From: Ignavibacteriales bacterium
GTDB lineage: Bacteria; Bacteroidota; Ignavibacteria; UBA10030; UBA8401
Assembly (NCBI GenBank): GCA_016182545.1
Contig: JACPGG010000068.1
Coordinates: forward strand, 1-41,010
Direction: 5' to 3'
Length of the DNA stretch: 41,010 bases
Part shown: piece after piece, positions 16,305 through 24,409 of the stretch
Layout: every line of letters begins with the position of its first letter
Numbering within the stretch: position 1 is the first letter of the stretch
Position numbers and translations under genes: made by a program
Notes under the pieces: model-generated
Databases searched by the model: none
Told to the model about the DNA's origin: nothing
The model's input: the letters and a program-made list of their open reading frames with translations, nothing else

Positions 16305-16901
16305 TCAATTGATCGGGATCTTCATCCTCACTCTCCATTGGTTTGTCCATTGTAGGTTTGGGCTCACTTCGAAGTTGAACAGCGCAGCATCAACATACGC
16401 GTCGAGAACGTTCACGAGATACGTGATGACAAGATACCATCCGAATTCGTTCCTTTGATTCTTGTAAAAATCCCGCAGTCCTCTTAACTGAGTATTGCCC
16501 GCCGGATTTTGCACGGTCACGGATGTATCATACTGTGAACGATATTGCCGGTACAGATCGTCCTGATTTTTATACACGGAATAAAAATAATATCCGAATC
16601 CCCAGACAACGGGGGCTTTCCAATACGATTCATTATAGATCTGACCTGTACCGGGAGCGATCATAGAAGCTAGTGTTGCGATGGTCGTGTTCTTTCCTTC
16701 ACGGATTGTCGTATCGACAGGGGATAATGACGCGGCAATGAGTGAGTCTTCATTAAGGTTCACAAAAGTGTCCTGAGAAGCAATGAAAAAAATCGGCGTG
16801 GAAATCGGCTGTTCGTATTTCAAGACCTGCTGGGCTGAAATAGTACCGGCAGAGAGAATGGTGAGAAAAAGATATGCCGCCGCACGAGAGGAAGTTTTCA
16901 T
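16305..16901 (-). CDS. DUF5683 domain protein (exported or membrane)
   Basis: A 198-residue protein with a signal peptide (about 1-23, ending TISAQ). The DUF5683 hallmark is the central AxxSxxxPGxGQIYN-type motif, here SMIAPGTGQIYNESYWKAP, followed by membrane-associated hydrophobic stretches (VVWGFGYYFYSVY and YLVITYLVNVLDAYVDA). The family is widespread in Bacteroidota and Ignavibacteria, function unknown, and is often found beside parB. Its ATG directly abuts the ridA stop (TAAATG), so the genes are almost certainly co-translated. Confidence 0.85.
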   Translation of the reverse strand: MKTSSRAAAYLFLTILSAGTISAQQVLKYEQPISTPIFFIASQDTFVNLNEDSLIAASLSPVDTTIREGKNTTIATLASMIAPGTGQIYNESYWKAPVVWGFGYYFYSVYKNQDDLYRQYRSQYDTSVTVQNPAGNTQLRGLRDFYKNQRNEFGWYLVITYLVNVLDAYVDAALFNFEVSPNLQWTNQWRVRMKIPIN

Positions 16902-17303
16902 TTACGGGATCAGCGCCACGACCTCTATTTCGACCAAACCATCCTTGGGAAGACGAATTGCTGCAAAGTCGTTGAAATTCTTCAGGAAGACGATCGTCTT
17001 GACGACGTGCTTCAAATCCGTGTGCGATGCGATGAGGATCGCTTTCAGATTTTCACACACTTGTTTGGTCTGTTCCTGAATCGTTGTTCCTACCATTGCT
17101 CCCGTTTTTGGATCGAGTGCTATTTGACCTGCAGTGTACAGAAGTTGTCCCTGGACTGCAATCGCTTGATTATACGGACCTATGGGAAGAGGCGCTTTGT
17201 CTGTTTTGATGATCGTTTTCATAGAGGTGTCTTTTGAATGTGTTGAAGGTTGTGAATGAAGCGTGAATGAAAATATAAGCAGAAAACCGGCGACCATTTT
17301 CAT
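16902..17303 (-). CDS. RidA-family protein with an internal deletion and an N-terminal signal-like extension
   Basis: A 133-residue RidA/YjgF homologue. RidA normally hydrolyses reactive enamine/imine intermediates from amino-acid dehydratases. The core is clear from residue 28 (MKTIIKTDKAPLPIGPYNQA) through VVKTIVFLKNFNDFAA. Normal RidA then continues for about 24 residues containing the active-site Arg of the 'PARS' motif; here the chain jumps straight to RLPKDGLVEIEVVAL, in frame. The substrate-binding Arg is therefore missing and activity is doubtful. Residues 1-18 (MKMVAGFLLIFSFTLHSQ) look like a signal peptide, so the protein may be periplasmic; the alternative start is the internal ATG at 17222. 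Neither start has a clear Shine-Dalgarno. It lies between parB (19-base gap) and the DUF5683 gene. Confidence 0.8.
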   Translation of the reverse strand: MKMVAGFLLIFSFTLHSQPSTHSKDTSMKTIIKTDKAPLPIGPYNQAIAVQGQLLYTAGQIALDPKTGAMVGTTIQEQTKQVCENLKAILIASHTDLKHVVKTIVFLKNFNDFAAIRLPKDGLVEIEVVALIP

Positions 17304-17322
17304 AGATCGAGCAATTCAGCTT

Positions 17323-18240
17323 TTATTCTTCCAGCAATTCAAGCAGCCGTTCTAGGTCGTCCGGATTGTAATATTCAATTCCGATCTCACCGCCGCCCGA
17401 ACCGTTCTTTCTGATCGTCACTTTCGTTCCGAACTTGTGCCGCAGTTGTGTTTCAATCGATTGAAATGTCGAGTCTCCGCGCAGCGATGAGCCGCGTGAG
17501 CCGGAAGATTTTTTCTTTCCAACAGATTCCTTCCCTTTCACCGCTTCTTCAATTTTGCGTACCGACCAACCTTCGTCAACGATCTTGGTGAAGAGTTTCA
17601 ACTGTTTCTTTTCGTCGCTGACGGAGAGGAGCGAACGGGCGTGGCCCATCGAGATTTTATTGTCGCGCACCGCTTTTTGAATTTTTTCCGGTAACTTTAA
17701 AAGACGAAGAAAGTTCGTCACAGTCGAACGTTCTTTTCCCACCTTCTCCGCCACTTCGTCCTGCGTCAATTGACATTCGTCGATCAACCGTTTGAATGAG
17801 AGGGCGACTTCTATCGGATTGAGATCTTCACGCTGAAGATTTTCGATCAATCCTAATTCCAGCATCTCGGCATCGCCGTCAACTTTCATCACATACGCCG
17901 GAATCGTCTTCAGCCCTAATTCCTGTGACGCACGCATGCGGCGTTCGCCGGAGATCAATTCAAACGTGCCGTTCACCAATCTGCGGACAGTGATCGGCTG
18001 AATGATGCCGTTCTGTTTTATCGACTGTTTGAGTTCATCAAGCGTACGCTGGTCAAAATCTAACCGGGGCTGGAACGGATTGGGTGAGACTCTGGATAAT
18101 TCGATTTCAATAGTGGCGCTGGTTTGTCCGGCGTCTTTCGGAAGTGGCGAGATCGATGCTGATTCATGTTTTTCCGGTACTCGGGGAATGAGTGCGCTCA
18201 ATCCTTTTCCCAGTACTGATTTTGACCTTACTTCTGTCAT
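17323..18240 (-). CDS. parB: Chromosome-partitioning protein ParB
   Basis: A 305-residue ParB/Spo0J. The N-terminal lysine/serine-rich stretch ends in GKGLSALIP, a ParA-interacting region. The CTPase/ParB domain has NPFQPR and the GERRMRA motif at 98-104, and the helix-turn-helix reads TQDEVAEKVGKERSTVTNFL (about 154-175). The C-terminal dimerisation domain ends in DDLERLLELLEE. It binds parS sites, slides on DNA as a CTP-gated clamp and works with ParA. It is 18 bases after parA. No canonical parS (TGTTTCACGTGAAACA-like) site was recognised in the window. Confidence 0.96.
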   Translation of the reverse strand: MTEVRSKSVLGKGLSALIPRVPEKHESASISPLPKDAGQTSATIEIELSRVSPNPFQPRLDFDQRTLDELKQSIKQNGIIQPITVRRLVNGTFELISGERRMRASQELGLKTIPAYVMKVDGDAEMLELGLIENLQREDLNPIEVALSFKRLIDECQLTQDEVAEKVGKERSTVTNFLRLLKLPEKIQKAVRDNKISMGHARSLLSVSDEKKQLKLFTKIVDEGWSVRKIEEAVKGKESVGKKKSSGSRGSSLRGDSTFQSIETQLRHKFGTKVTIRKNGSGGGEIGIEYYNPDDLERLLELLEE

Positions 18241-18258
18241 AACTTTCTCTTTCCCCTG

Positions 18259-19059
18259 TTATGCCGAAGCGGCATTGCGTCGTGAAGCATGTTGTCGCTG
18301 GCTGTTTCCCAAAATTTCCTGGGCAAGGTCCATATAGTTCTTGCTGCCGCTGGAAACTGCATCATACAGTAAAATTGGTTTGCCAAAACTCGGCGCTTCA
18401 CTCAATCTCACGTTTCGGGTGACAATGATCTTAAAAACTTTTTCTCCGAAATACTTTTTCACTTCATCTACGATCTGGTTTGATAACCGCAATCGTGAAT
18501 CGAACATCGTCATCAACACTCCTTCTATATCCAACGAGGGATTCAACGACTTCTTTACCATATTGATGGTGTTCAGCAATTGTCCGAGCCCTTCCAACGC
18601 ATAATACTCACATTGCACCGGGATCAACACCGAATCTGAAGCGGTGAGCGCATTCAGCGTAATCAAACTCAACGACGGCGGACAATCTATAATAATGAAT
18701 TCGTAATTATTCCTGACAGACTCCACTGCGTTACGAAGTTTCTTTTCCCTGTCATTTTCATTCACCAGCTCCACTTCTAATCCGACCATGTTGATATGTG
18801 ACGGCAGAACGGAAAGGAACGGCATGTTCGTTTTCTGGATCGCTTCACCGGCGTTCACTCCGCCGTACATCACTTCATACGTCGTCTTGTCGAGACCTCG
18901 GCTGTCGATTCCGACGCCGCTCGTTGCATTTGCCTGCGGATCGATATCGATGAGCAACGTTTCATGTTCCGCAGCCGCCAGCGACGCGGCAAGGTTCACC
19001 GCAGTGGTGGTTTTTCCCACCCCTCCCTTTTGATTCGCAACGGCAATGATTTTTCCCAT
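18259..19059 (-). CDS. parA: Chromosome-partitioning ATPase ParA (Soj)
   Basis: A 266-residue ParA/MinD-family ATPase. It has a deviant Walker A motif (KGGVGKTTT at about 10-18, with the signature lysine), Walker A' ([14 protein letters not shown]), Walker B ([10 protein letters not shown]) and the C-terminal basic DNA-binding region. It forms ATP-dependent dimers on the nucleoid and moves ParB-parS complexes. It is the first gene of the unit and has a good promoter at 19105-19133. Confidence 0.97.
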   Translation of the reverse strand: MGKIIAVANQKGGVGKTTTAVNLAASLAAAEHETLLIDIDPQANATSGVGIDSRGLDKTTYEVMYGGVNAGEAIQKTNMPFLSVLPSHINMVGLEVELVNENDREKKLRNAVESVRNNYEFIIIDCPPSLSLITLNALTASDSVLIPVQCEYYALEGLGQLLNTINMVKKSLNPSLDIEGVLMTMFDSRLRLSNQIVDEVKKYFGEKVFKIIVTRNVRLSEAPSFGKPILLYDAVSSGSKNYMDLAQEILGNSQRQHASRRNAASA

Positions 19060-19104
19060 CGGTAAATCTGCTTGAACTCTAAGAAAATTCCATTAACTTG
19101 CATC

Positions 19105-19133
19105 AATATACTTCATTTCGTTTAGGGATGCAA
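19105..19133 (-). promoter_or_regulatory. Predicted promoter of the parAB operon
   Basis: TTGCAT (19133-19128) and TATATT (19110-19105) with a 17-base spacer on the minus strand, about 45 bases before the parA ATG. The region is shared with the divergent crcB. Confidence 0.5.
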
Positions 19134-19159
19134 TTTTTTGCATTAAGACACAAGCATTT

Positions 19160-19537
19160 ATGGAAAAGTACTTACTTATCGGTTTAGGTGGCGGAATTGG
19201 GAGTATTTCGCGGTACATCGTTTCCCGAATGGTGTATCATGCGGTAGGCGAGTCGTTTCCGTACGGCACGCTCGCGGTCAACATTATCGGCTGTTTGTTC
19301 ATTGGATTCCTTATGTCGCTCATGCAGGAACGATTGGCGGTCAACACCAACTTCCGGTTTTTACTTGTCATCGGATTTCTCGGAGGTTTCACCACCTTCT
19401 CGTCATTCAGTTACGAGACATTTGAACTGATGAGAGCAGGCAGCATGACAGCTGCATTCTTTAACGCCGCATACAACGTTGTCGGTTGTCTTGCCGCAAC
19501 ATGGTGCGGATATATGATCGGCAAATATATTATCTGA
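19160..19537 (+). CDS. crcB: Fluoride channel CrcB/Fluc
   Basis: A 125-residue four-helix membrane protein that lets fluoride leave the cell. Family marks are GLGGGIGSISRY at the start, the conserved Asn in LAVNIIGCLFIGF and the GFLGGFTTFSSFSYET segment that lines the pore and binds the central sodium. It forms antiparallel dimers. The DUF190 gene follows 7 bases later, a frequent pairing. No fluoride riboswitch fold could be recognised in the 100 bases upstream. Confidence 0.95.
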   Translation: MEKYLLIGLGGGIGSISRYIVSRMVYHAVGESFPYGTLAVNIIGCLFIGFLMSLMQERLAVNTNFRFLLVIGFLGGFTTFSSFSYETFELMRAGSMTAAFFNAAYNVVGCLAATWCGYMIGKYII

Positions 19538-19544
19538 GGAATGT

Positions 19545-19892
19545 ATGAGATTAACAGGAACCGGGAAACTGCTCCGAATTTTCATCGGAGAAAATGACCA
19601 CTACAGAGGAAAACAATTATTCGAAGCGATCATCCTTCATGCGAGAGAGAAAGGAATTGCCGGAGGCACTGTGTTGCGAGGCATTGAAGGATACGGCGCG
19701 CATAGCCACATTCACAAGACCAGTTTCATCGATCTCTCAGAAGATCTTCCGATCGTCGTAGAGATAGTCGATACCGAAGAAAAGATCGAAGCATTACTGC
19801 CTGAGATCGATTTGATGATCGAGGAAACGAAATGCGGGGCGATGGTGACAGTCGAGAAGGTGGATGTGAGAAAATATACGAGCGGAAAGTGA
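19545..19892 (+). CDS. DUF190 family protein
   Basis: A 115-residue soluble protein of the DUF190 family, which has a PII-like alpha/beta fold. Typical stretches are LRIFIGENDHYRGKQLFEAI, GIAGGTVLRGIEGYGAHSHIH and LPIVVEIVDTEEKIEALLPEI. It is very often encoded beside crcB, and a modulatory role for fluoride export is inferred from that context only. It ends one base before the convergent fmt stop. Confidence 0.9.
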   Translation: MRLTGTGKLLRIFIGENDHYRGKQLFEAIILHAREKGIAGGTVLRGIEGYGAHSHIHKTSFIDLSEDLPIVVEIVDTEEKIEALLPEIDLMIEETKCGAMVTVEKVDVRKYTSGK

Positions 19893-20822
19893 TTAGTGGA
19901 ATGAATCTTTTCCCTTGAATTTGTACCCTCTTAAAAATTCCTCCGCCGTCATTCGCCTCCGCCCTTCCTGCTGAAGTTCGAGAATTTCCAACTCTCCATC
20001 AACAGCAGATACAAATAATTTTCCTTTATCAACAGTAATTTCCCCAGCCTCTGAGTTCCGACTTTTGGCTTCTGACTTCTGGCTACTCCTGAAAATTTTA
20101 ATCACTTTCCCATTATTCACTGTCCACGCCGCCGGAGACGGTGAAAGCCCGCGTATAAAGTCATAAATTTTTTTCAACGACTGATTCCAATTGATGCGGC
20201 ATGTCTCTTTGAAAATTTTCGGAGCGGGTGTTGCGAGCGTATTATCTTGCTGGCGCGGCTGCACTTTACCGAGTTCGATGAGGCGGACAGTCTGCAAAAC
20301 AATTTCTGCGCCTATTTCCGACAGCACATCGTGCAGCTCTCCGGCATTCATATCATCGCGAATAACTGTGCGTGCAGACAAAATGATATTTCCTGTATCG
20401 ACTTTGTCCTGGAGAAAAAAGGAAGTTACGCCGGTCTCTTTTTCTCCGTTGATGATCGCCCAATTGATGGGAGCGGCACCGCGATACTTTGGAAGTAACG
20501 AAGCGTGAAGGTTGAATGCACCTTTTGCCGGAATCGAATAGACCTCTTTCGGAAGGATGCGAAAGGCGACGATAATAAAAAGATCGGGACGAAGTTTTCG
20601 TAATTCAGATATGAAATGTTCGTCTTTAAGATTATCGGGTTGGAGAAGAGGAAGTGAATGATTCAATGCTGCTGCTTTCACAGGTGTAACGCTCACCTGC
20701 TGCCCTCTGCCGCGCGGTTTATCGGGCGCAGTGACAACAGCTGCTATGTTGTAACCGCGAGCATGGAGGATTTCCAGACTTGGCACCGCAAAGTCCGGCG
20801 TGCCCATAAAAACAATATTCAT
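19893..20822 (-). CDS. fmt: Methionyl-tRNA formyltransferase
   Basis: A 309-residue enzyme that formylates initiator Met-tRNA using 10-formyl-THF. The N-terminal Rossmann domain has MGTPDFAVPSLEIL, and the catalytic Asn-His-Asp set can be seen in FNLHASLLPKYRGAAPINWA and DKVDTGNI. The C-terminal OB-like domain ends in LRGYKFKGKDSF. Length is normal. It is the last gene of the rpoD-nlpC-def-fmt run; def and fmt adjacent is the common bacterial order, since Def removes the group Fmt adds. Confidence 0.97.
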   Translation of the reverse strand: MNIVFMGTPDFAVPSLEILHARGYNIAAVVTAPDKPRGRGQQVSVTPVKAAALNHSLPLLQPDNLKDEHFISELRKLRPDLFIIVAFRILPKEVYSIPAKGAFNLHASLLPKYRGAAPINWAIINGEKETGVTSFFLQDKVDTGNIILSARTVIRDDMNAGELHDVLSEIGAEIVLQTVRLIELGKVQPRQQDNTLATPAPKIFKETCRINWNQSLKKIYDFIRGLSPSPAAWTVNNGKVIKIFRSSQKSEAKSRNSEAGEITVDKGKLFVSAVDGELEILELQQEGRRRMTAEEFLRGYKFKGKDSFH

Positions 20823-20863
20823 GTTGATCCGTAATAAATCATTACCAACTCCGGACAGTATCG

Positions 20864-21436
20864 TTATTTCTTCTTCTTCGGTTTTAGTTTCTTCGGCGCA
20901 ACAACGTCATATTGCGTTTCAATCTCCCCCTTGGAGATCTTCGACAGTTTCCCGCGTAGAAGCGTGCGTTTTGTGCCTGTCAAATGGTCCAGGAACAGGA
21001 TCCCGTTAAGATGATCAATTTCGTGCTGCAATACCCGTGCAAGTATCCCGTCCGCTTCGAGATTCACTTCTTTCATGTTGATGTCGCAGTATTTCAACGT
21101 TATCTTTTCCGGACGCCACACTTTCTCGCGCACATCGGGAATGCTCAGGCATCCTTCTTCATATTCGGATTCTTCATCGCTTTCAGAAAGTATCTCCGGA
21201 TTGATTACGACCAACGGCTTTATTCCTTTCCCTGCTTCCATGTCGGAAATATCGATAACAAGGATCTGTTTCAGCTCGCCGACTTGATTCGCAGCCAATC
21301 CGATCCCGTTTGCAGTGTGCATCGTATCAAACATATCCTTGATGAGTTCGATCTCCCCATCAGTGATCTCAGAAACAGGTTTCGCTTTTTTCTTTAAAAT
21401 TTCGTTGCCGTATAGATAGACTGGTAATGTAGACAT
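20864..21436 (-). CDS. def: Peptide deformylase
   Basis: A 190-residue metalloenzyme that removes the N-formyl group from new proteins. The three motifs are present: GIGLAANQVG, EGCLSIP (with the metal-binding Cys) and QHEIDHLNG (the HExxH pair). The ATG at 21436, giving MSTLPVYLYGNEILKKKAKP, is the standard Def start; a longer frame to 21484 adds 16 unrelated residues. The C-terminus is a Lys/Pro tail. It lies directly upstream of fmt. Confidence 0.97.
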   Translation of the reverse strand: MSTLPVYLYGNEILKKKAKPVSEITDGEIELIKDMFDTMHTANGIGLAANQVGELKQILVIDISDMEAGKGIKPLVVINPEILSESDEESEYEEGCLSIPDVREKVWRPEKITLKYCDINMKEVNLEADGILARVLQHEIDHLNGILFLDHLTGTKRTLLRGKLSKISKGEIETQYDVVAPKKLKPKKKK

Positions 21437-21509
21437 ACAAATCGTTAGTATTAGTTCATTATTTCCATCGGTACATTGAATCAATGATGCGATAAGTCAA
21501 TGTGTCGAT

Positions 21510-22223
21510 CTATTGTATAACTCTTCTCGCCTCAGTGTACCTTTTTTTATAATACGATGAATACATGGATGACAACGTCACGCCAAAACTGACGCTCGCA
21601 TGAGCGAACATATCATCGCCAATATAAATGCCGACGTGCGAAGGATTTTCGCCTGTTGTATTAAAAAAAATCAGGTCGCCAAACTTCAAATCGTCTTTCG
21701 CCACAGCATTTCCTAACTTCACTTGCTCTTCCGTTGTCCGTGGCAGATCCATTCCGGCACTTTCTTTGAAGATTTGCATTGTGAATCCCGAACAGTCGGT
21801 TCCCGATTTGCTCTCGCCGCCGTAATCATAGGGAGTACCCATCCATGCAAGGATTGCATCCATCATCTTCTGCCGCTCAAATCCTGTTGAACCGGTTGTT
21901 GTGGGAACCGCATCCGGTCTCTTTATATCATCCTTCGAAATATTTTTCTTCTCGACCGGAACGACATTCTTTGCACTGCTGAATCTCGCCTTCACCTCTT
22001 TCACATTCACCTTCCGATCGTCTTCCCGCATTTCTTCTTCTTTCACTTTGGATGAAAACCGGATCGCACTTTTTCTTTTTTGGTATTGTTTATCATCCGT
22101 TTTGCCACTGGCAAAGCGTGGTGAAGATGAACTGCACCCCGCAAGCAGTAATGTACCGATTAAGACGAAAAATGAAAAACCCCATCTTGAGAGAAGGGGT
22201 TTAAAATGGTACGCGAGTATCAT
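21510..22223 (-). CDS. NlpC/P60 lipoprotein (putative peptidoglycan endopeptidase)
   Basis: A 237-residue protein. The N-terminus has a hydrophobic segment ending in LLLAGC, a lipobox with Cys30, followed by Ser residues. A long charged linker (about 35-110) reaches the C-terminal NlpC/P60 domain (about 115-237), with catalytic Cys144 in GTDCSGF, His196 in PSHVGIY and His208 in FAHAS. Such cysteine peptidases cut D-Glu-(m-DAP) bonds in cell-wall stem peptides. The lipid anchor would place it in the periplasm, probably on the outer membrane. It lies 3 bases after rpoD. Confidence 0.93.
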   Translation of the reverse strand: MILAYHFKPLLSRWGFSFFVLIGTLLLAGCSSSSPRFASGKTDDKQYQKRKSAIRFSSKVKEEEMREDDRKVNVKEVKARFSSAKNVVPVEKKNISKDDIKRPDAVPTTTGSTGFERQKMMDAILAWMGTPYDYGGESKSGTDCSGFTMQIFKESAGMDLPRTTEEQVKLGNAVAKDDLKFGDLIFFNTTGENPSHVGIYIGDDMFAHASVSFGVTLSSMYSSYYKKRYTEARRVIQ

Positions 22224-22226
22224 CGG

Positions 22227-23084
22227 TTATCCAAGATACGCACGAAGATTTTTACTGCGCGATGCATGACGGAGCCGGCGTATCGCTTTTTCTTTGATCT
22301 GCCGAACGCGTTCGCGCGTGAGATTGAATTTCTCTCCGATCTCTTCAAGTGTCAATGAATGTTCCTTCTGCAACCCGAAATAGAGACGGATCACTTCCGC
22401 TTCTCGTTCGCTCAATGTGGCGAGTGCCCGCTTCACTTCTTCCTTCAACGATTCATCCATCAAAATGGAATCGGGCGATGGCTGCCGCTCGTCCTGAATG
22501 ACATCGAGCAGGCGGTTGTCTTCGCCTTGCGCGAAGGGCGCATCGACGGACAGATGGCGCCCGGATATTTTCAGCGTGTCGGCAACTTCAAAGACCGACA
22601 TATCGAGTTCTTCTGCAAGTTCGCTTGCGCTCGGTTCGCGCTCGAATTCCTGTTCCAACTGGCTGAATGCTTTGCCGATCTTATTCAACGCGCCGACGCG
22701 GTTCAGCGGAAGTCGGACAATGCGCGATTGTTCGGCAAGCGCCTGCAAAATTGACTGCCGGATCCACCACACGGCGTACGAAATGAATTTGAATCCGCGC
22801 GTTTCATCGAATCGTTTTGCTGCCTTGATAAGTCCCAGGTTCCCTTCGTTGATCAGGTCTCCGAGGGACAATCCCTGATTTTGATACTGCTTTGCAACAC
22901 TCACCACGAAACGAAGATTCGCCTTTGTCAGTTTTTCCAGCGACCGCTGGTTCCCTTTCTTGATCTCTTTCGCAAGTGTGATCTCTTCATCCGGCGTCAA
23001 CAGATCGACCTTGCCGATCTCCTGAAGATATTTATCGAGCGATTGACTTTCCCTGTTCGTGTACTGTTTTGTAATTTTAACCAT
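22227..23084 (-). CDS. rpoD: RNA polymerase primary sigma factor (sigma-70, RpoD/SigA type)
   Basis: A 285-residue sigma factor. Region 1.2 has [18 protein letters not shown], region 2 has [33 protein letters not shown] and the -10-binding [17 protein letters not shown]. Region 3 and region 4 follow, the latter with the -35-binding [24 protein letters not shown]. It lacks region 1.1 and the non-conserved insert, as is usual for primary sigma factors of the Bacteroidetes/Chlorobi group. It lies between two EutN-type genes and nlpC on the same strand. Confidence 0.95.
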   Translation of the reverse strand: MVKITKQYTNRESQSLDKYLQEIGKVDLLTPDEEITLAKEIKKGNQRSLEKLTKANLRFVVSVAKQYQNQGLSLGDLINEGNLGLIKAAKRFDETRGFKFISYAVWWIRQSILQALAEQSRIVRLPLNRVGALNKIGKAFSQLEQEFEREPSASELAEELDMSVFEVADTLKISGRHLSVDAPFAQGEDNRLLDVIQDERQPSPDSILMDESLKEEVKRALATLSEREAEVIRLYFGLQKEHSLTLEEIGEKFNLTRERVRQIKEKAIRRLRHASRSKNLRAYLG

Positions 23085-23111
23085 TAAGACGTCACCTGTT
23101 TTTAAATGAAA

Positions 23112-23378
23112 CTATGATACATCAATTCTATCGACGATCCCGACGATGCTTGCATCGACCGGCGCCATTTCGACCGGAAGCGGGATGACCGCTTCAGCCG
23201 CCGTAATATAAAACACTATTTCTCCCGTCCCCGCTCCCACCGTGTCGACCGCAACGATAGGCATACCGACATTCTTTTGTTGCGAATCGATCGGCTGTAT
23301 GAACTGCATCTTAAAGCTCTGGAGATGCTCATCTTTGCGTGTCGCCCACACAGTGCCGATGACTTTTGCAAGGAACAT
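23112..23378 (-). CDS. EutN/CcmL-type microcompartment vertex protein (first of two)
   Basis: An 88-residue BMC-P protein. It starts MFLAKVIGTVWATRKDEHL, the EutN/CcmL signature, and has the GAGTGEIVFYITAAEA segment and the PVDASIVGIVDRIDV end. These proteins form pentamers that cap the vertices of bacterial microcompartment shells. It lies 2 bases after its paralogue and 27 bases before rpoD. No BMC-H or BMC-T shell gene and no obvious cargo set is in this window, so it is either an orphan or a satellite of a shell locus elsewhere. Confidence 0.93.
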   Translation of the reverse strand: MFLAKVIGTVWATRKDEHLQSFKMQFIQPIDSQQKNVGMPIVAVDTVGAGTGEIVFYITAAEAVIPLPVEMAPVDASIVGIVDRIDVS

Positions 23379-23380
23379 TC

Positions 23381-23647
23381 TCAGCTCACATCCAATTTAT
23401 CGACAACAGCCATGATCACTGCATCGACCGGTTTATTTTTTGTTTGTGCTGTTTGCCGTGCCGAACTGCCGGTTGCAACGAGCACGATATCGCCGACGCC
23501 GGCCTGTACAGTATTCATGGCAACGACAAATTGATCTTTCACTTTATAATCAAGATCAACATGCTTCACGATCTGCAGCGTTGCGCCGACGAGATTTTCG
23601 TCCTTGCGCGTTGCCCAGACTGTGCCGATCACTTTTCCAAGGATCAT
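23381..23647 (-). CDS. EutN/CcmL-type microcompartment vertex protein (second of two)
   Basis: An 88-residue BMC-P protein with the same start pattern (MILGKVIGTVWATRKDENL), GVGDIVLVATGSSARQT and PVDAVIMAVVDKLDV. It is clearly a paralogue of the neighbouring protein. The start overlaps the PIN-domain gene stop by four bases (ATGA). The 'ATGSSAR' loop is close to the pore-region sequence usual in EutN proteins, while the neighbour has a different loop there (ITAAEAVIPL), so the two are not simple duplicates. Confidence 0.94.
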   Translation of the reverse strand: MILGKVIGTVWATRKDENLVGATLQIVKHVDLDYKVKDQFVVAMNTVQAGVGDIVLVATGSSARQTAQTKNKPVDAVIMAVVDKLDVS

Positions 23648-24045
23648 AGATTTGAACTCTCGTTAAGTAATGAAAGCGCCGGGATAACTTCCAGCGATGG
23701 AATTTTTTTATACGGTTTCGGATTCAATGTTACGATCGGCAGTTTGCTTTCGATGCAGAGACCAGCTATTAACCCGCTCAATTGTTCTTGAGAAGACGTA
23801 TATGCTCTTGCAATATTCTTGGCACTTTTCGCATTCACACCCAGCACCTTCATCGCATAAAACGCATCGTCGATCGCCTGAATTTCTTGTTGTGAACGCG
23901 CCGCAGCAAACAACTCAATTGCATTAAAAATGGTCGTGTAACAAAAATACCTGCCTATTAATCGCCTGAGGATCGACGTTGCATCCGCAGTCGTCAGATG
24001 GTCGAGGATGATGTCTGAATCGATAACGATCTTTCGGACACTCAC
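23644..24045 (-). CDS. PIN-domain protein, VapC-like
   Basis: A 133-residue PIN-domain protein, starting at a GTG that overlaps the upstream stop by four bases. Asp9 in KIVIDSDIILDHL and Glu44 in FNAIELFAAA match the first two PIN metal ligands, and the end has the family-like LPIVTLNPKPYKKI. The third acidic residue, usually in a 'D.LIAA' motif, appears replaced in LSGLIAGLC, so nuclease activity may be weak or absent. VapC toxins cut tRNA or rRNA. The preceding AbrB-like gene would be the antitoxin. It sits inside an operon of housekeeping genes. Confidence 0.85.
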   Translation of the reverse strand: MSVRKIVIDSDIILDHLTTADATSILRRLIGRYFCYTTIFNAIELFAAARSQQEIQAIDDAFYAMKVLGVNAKSAKNIARAYTSSQEQLSGLIAGLCIESKLPIVTLNPKPYKKIPSLEVIPALSLLNESSNL

Positions 24046-24332
24046 GCACGCACCGATCTCAATTTCAACGGACGCTTTTTCAAAATACCCTGCGATGCCA
24101 AAAAGATCATCACATGTTCACGATCTTCCAATTGAGTATTCCCAATCCGCTCAATCTCTTTTTCTGTAACTCCTAACTGTGTCAGCCGTTCCGAAATGAC
24201 ACCGCCGAAGATATTCACCGTCACTTTCGATCCCGGTTTCAACTTAAGGTCGTCCACAATCTTGGAAAAGGTGACCTTCCCTTCTTTGTCCACTTCCGCT
24301 TCAAATTGGATACTGTGTTTCGGCTTTTCCAT
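24042..24332 (-). CDS. AbrB-like putative antitoxin (VapB partner)
   Basis: A 96-residue protein. The N-terminus (QFEAEVDKEGKVTFSKIVDD and then LKLKPGSKVTVNIFG) is a swapped-hairpin AbrB/SpoVT-like DNA-binding pattern. The C-terminal half (SERLTQLGVTEKEIERIG) is helical and would bind the toxin. The ATG at 24332 was chosen; a longer frame to 24377 adds residues that do not fit the family. It overlaps the PIN gene by four bases, the usual antitoxin-toxin order. DNA binding and autoregulation are inferred. Confidence 0.75.
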   Translation of the reverse strand: MEKPKHSIQFEAEVDKEGKVTFSKIVDDLKLKPGSKVTVNIFGGVISERLTQLGVTEKEIERIGNTQLEDREHVMIFLASQGILKKRPLKLRSVRA

Positions 24333-24409
24333 ACCTGTTCGATTAGATTTTCCAAATCTTCCGCCAGAGTCGAACAAGTCAAGTTTTGGAAAAATCTGTA
24401 TGCATTCTT

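Noticed and set aside
17323-19059. parS sites near parAB
   Set aside because: No TGTTTCACGTGAAACA-like palindrome was recognised; the CACGTG-containing places elsewhere in the window lack the flanking half sites.
19060-19159. Fluoride riboswitch before crcB
   Set aside because: The conserved GGNGATGG-type core and pseudoknot could not be found; only a short TGCAA/TTGCA dyad is there, and promoter elements explain the region.
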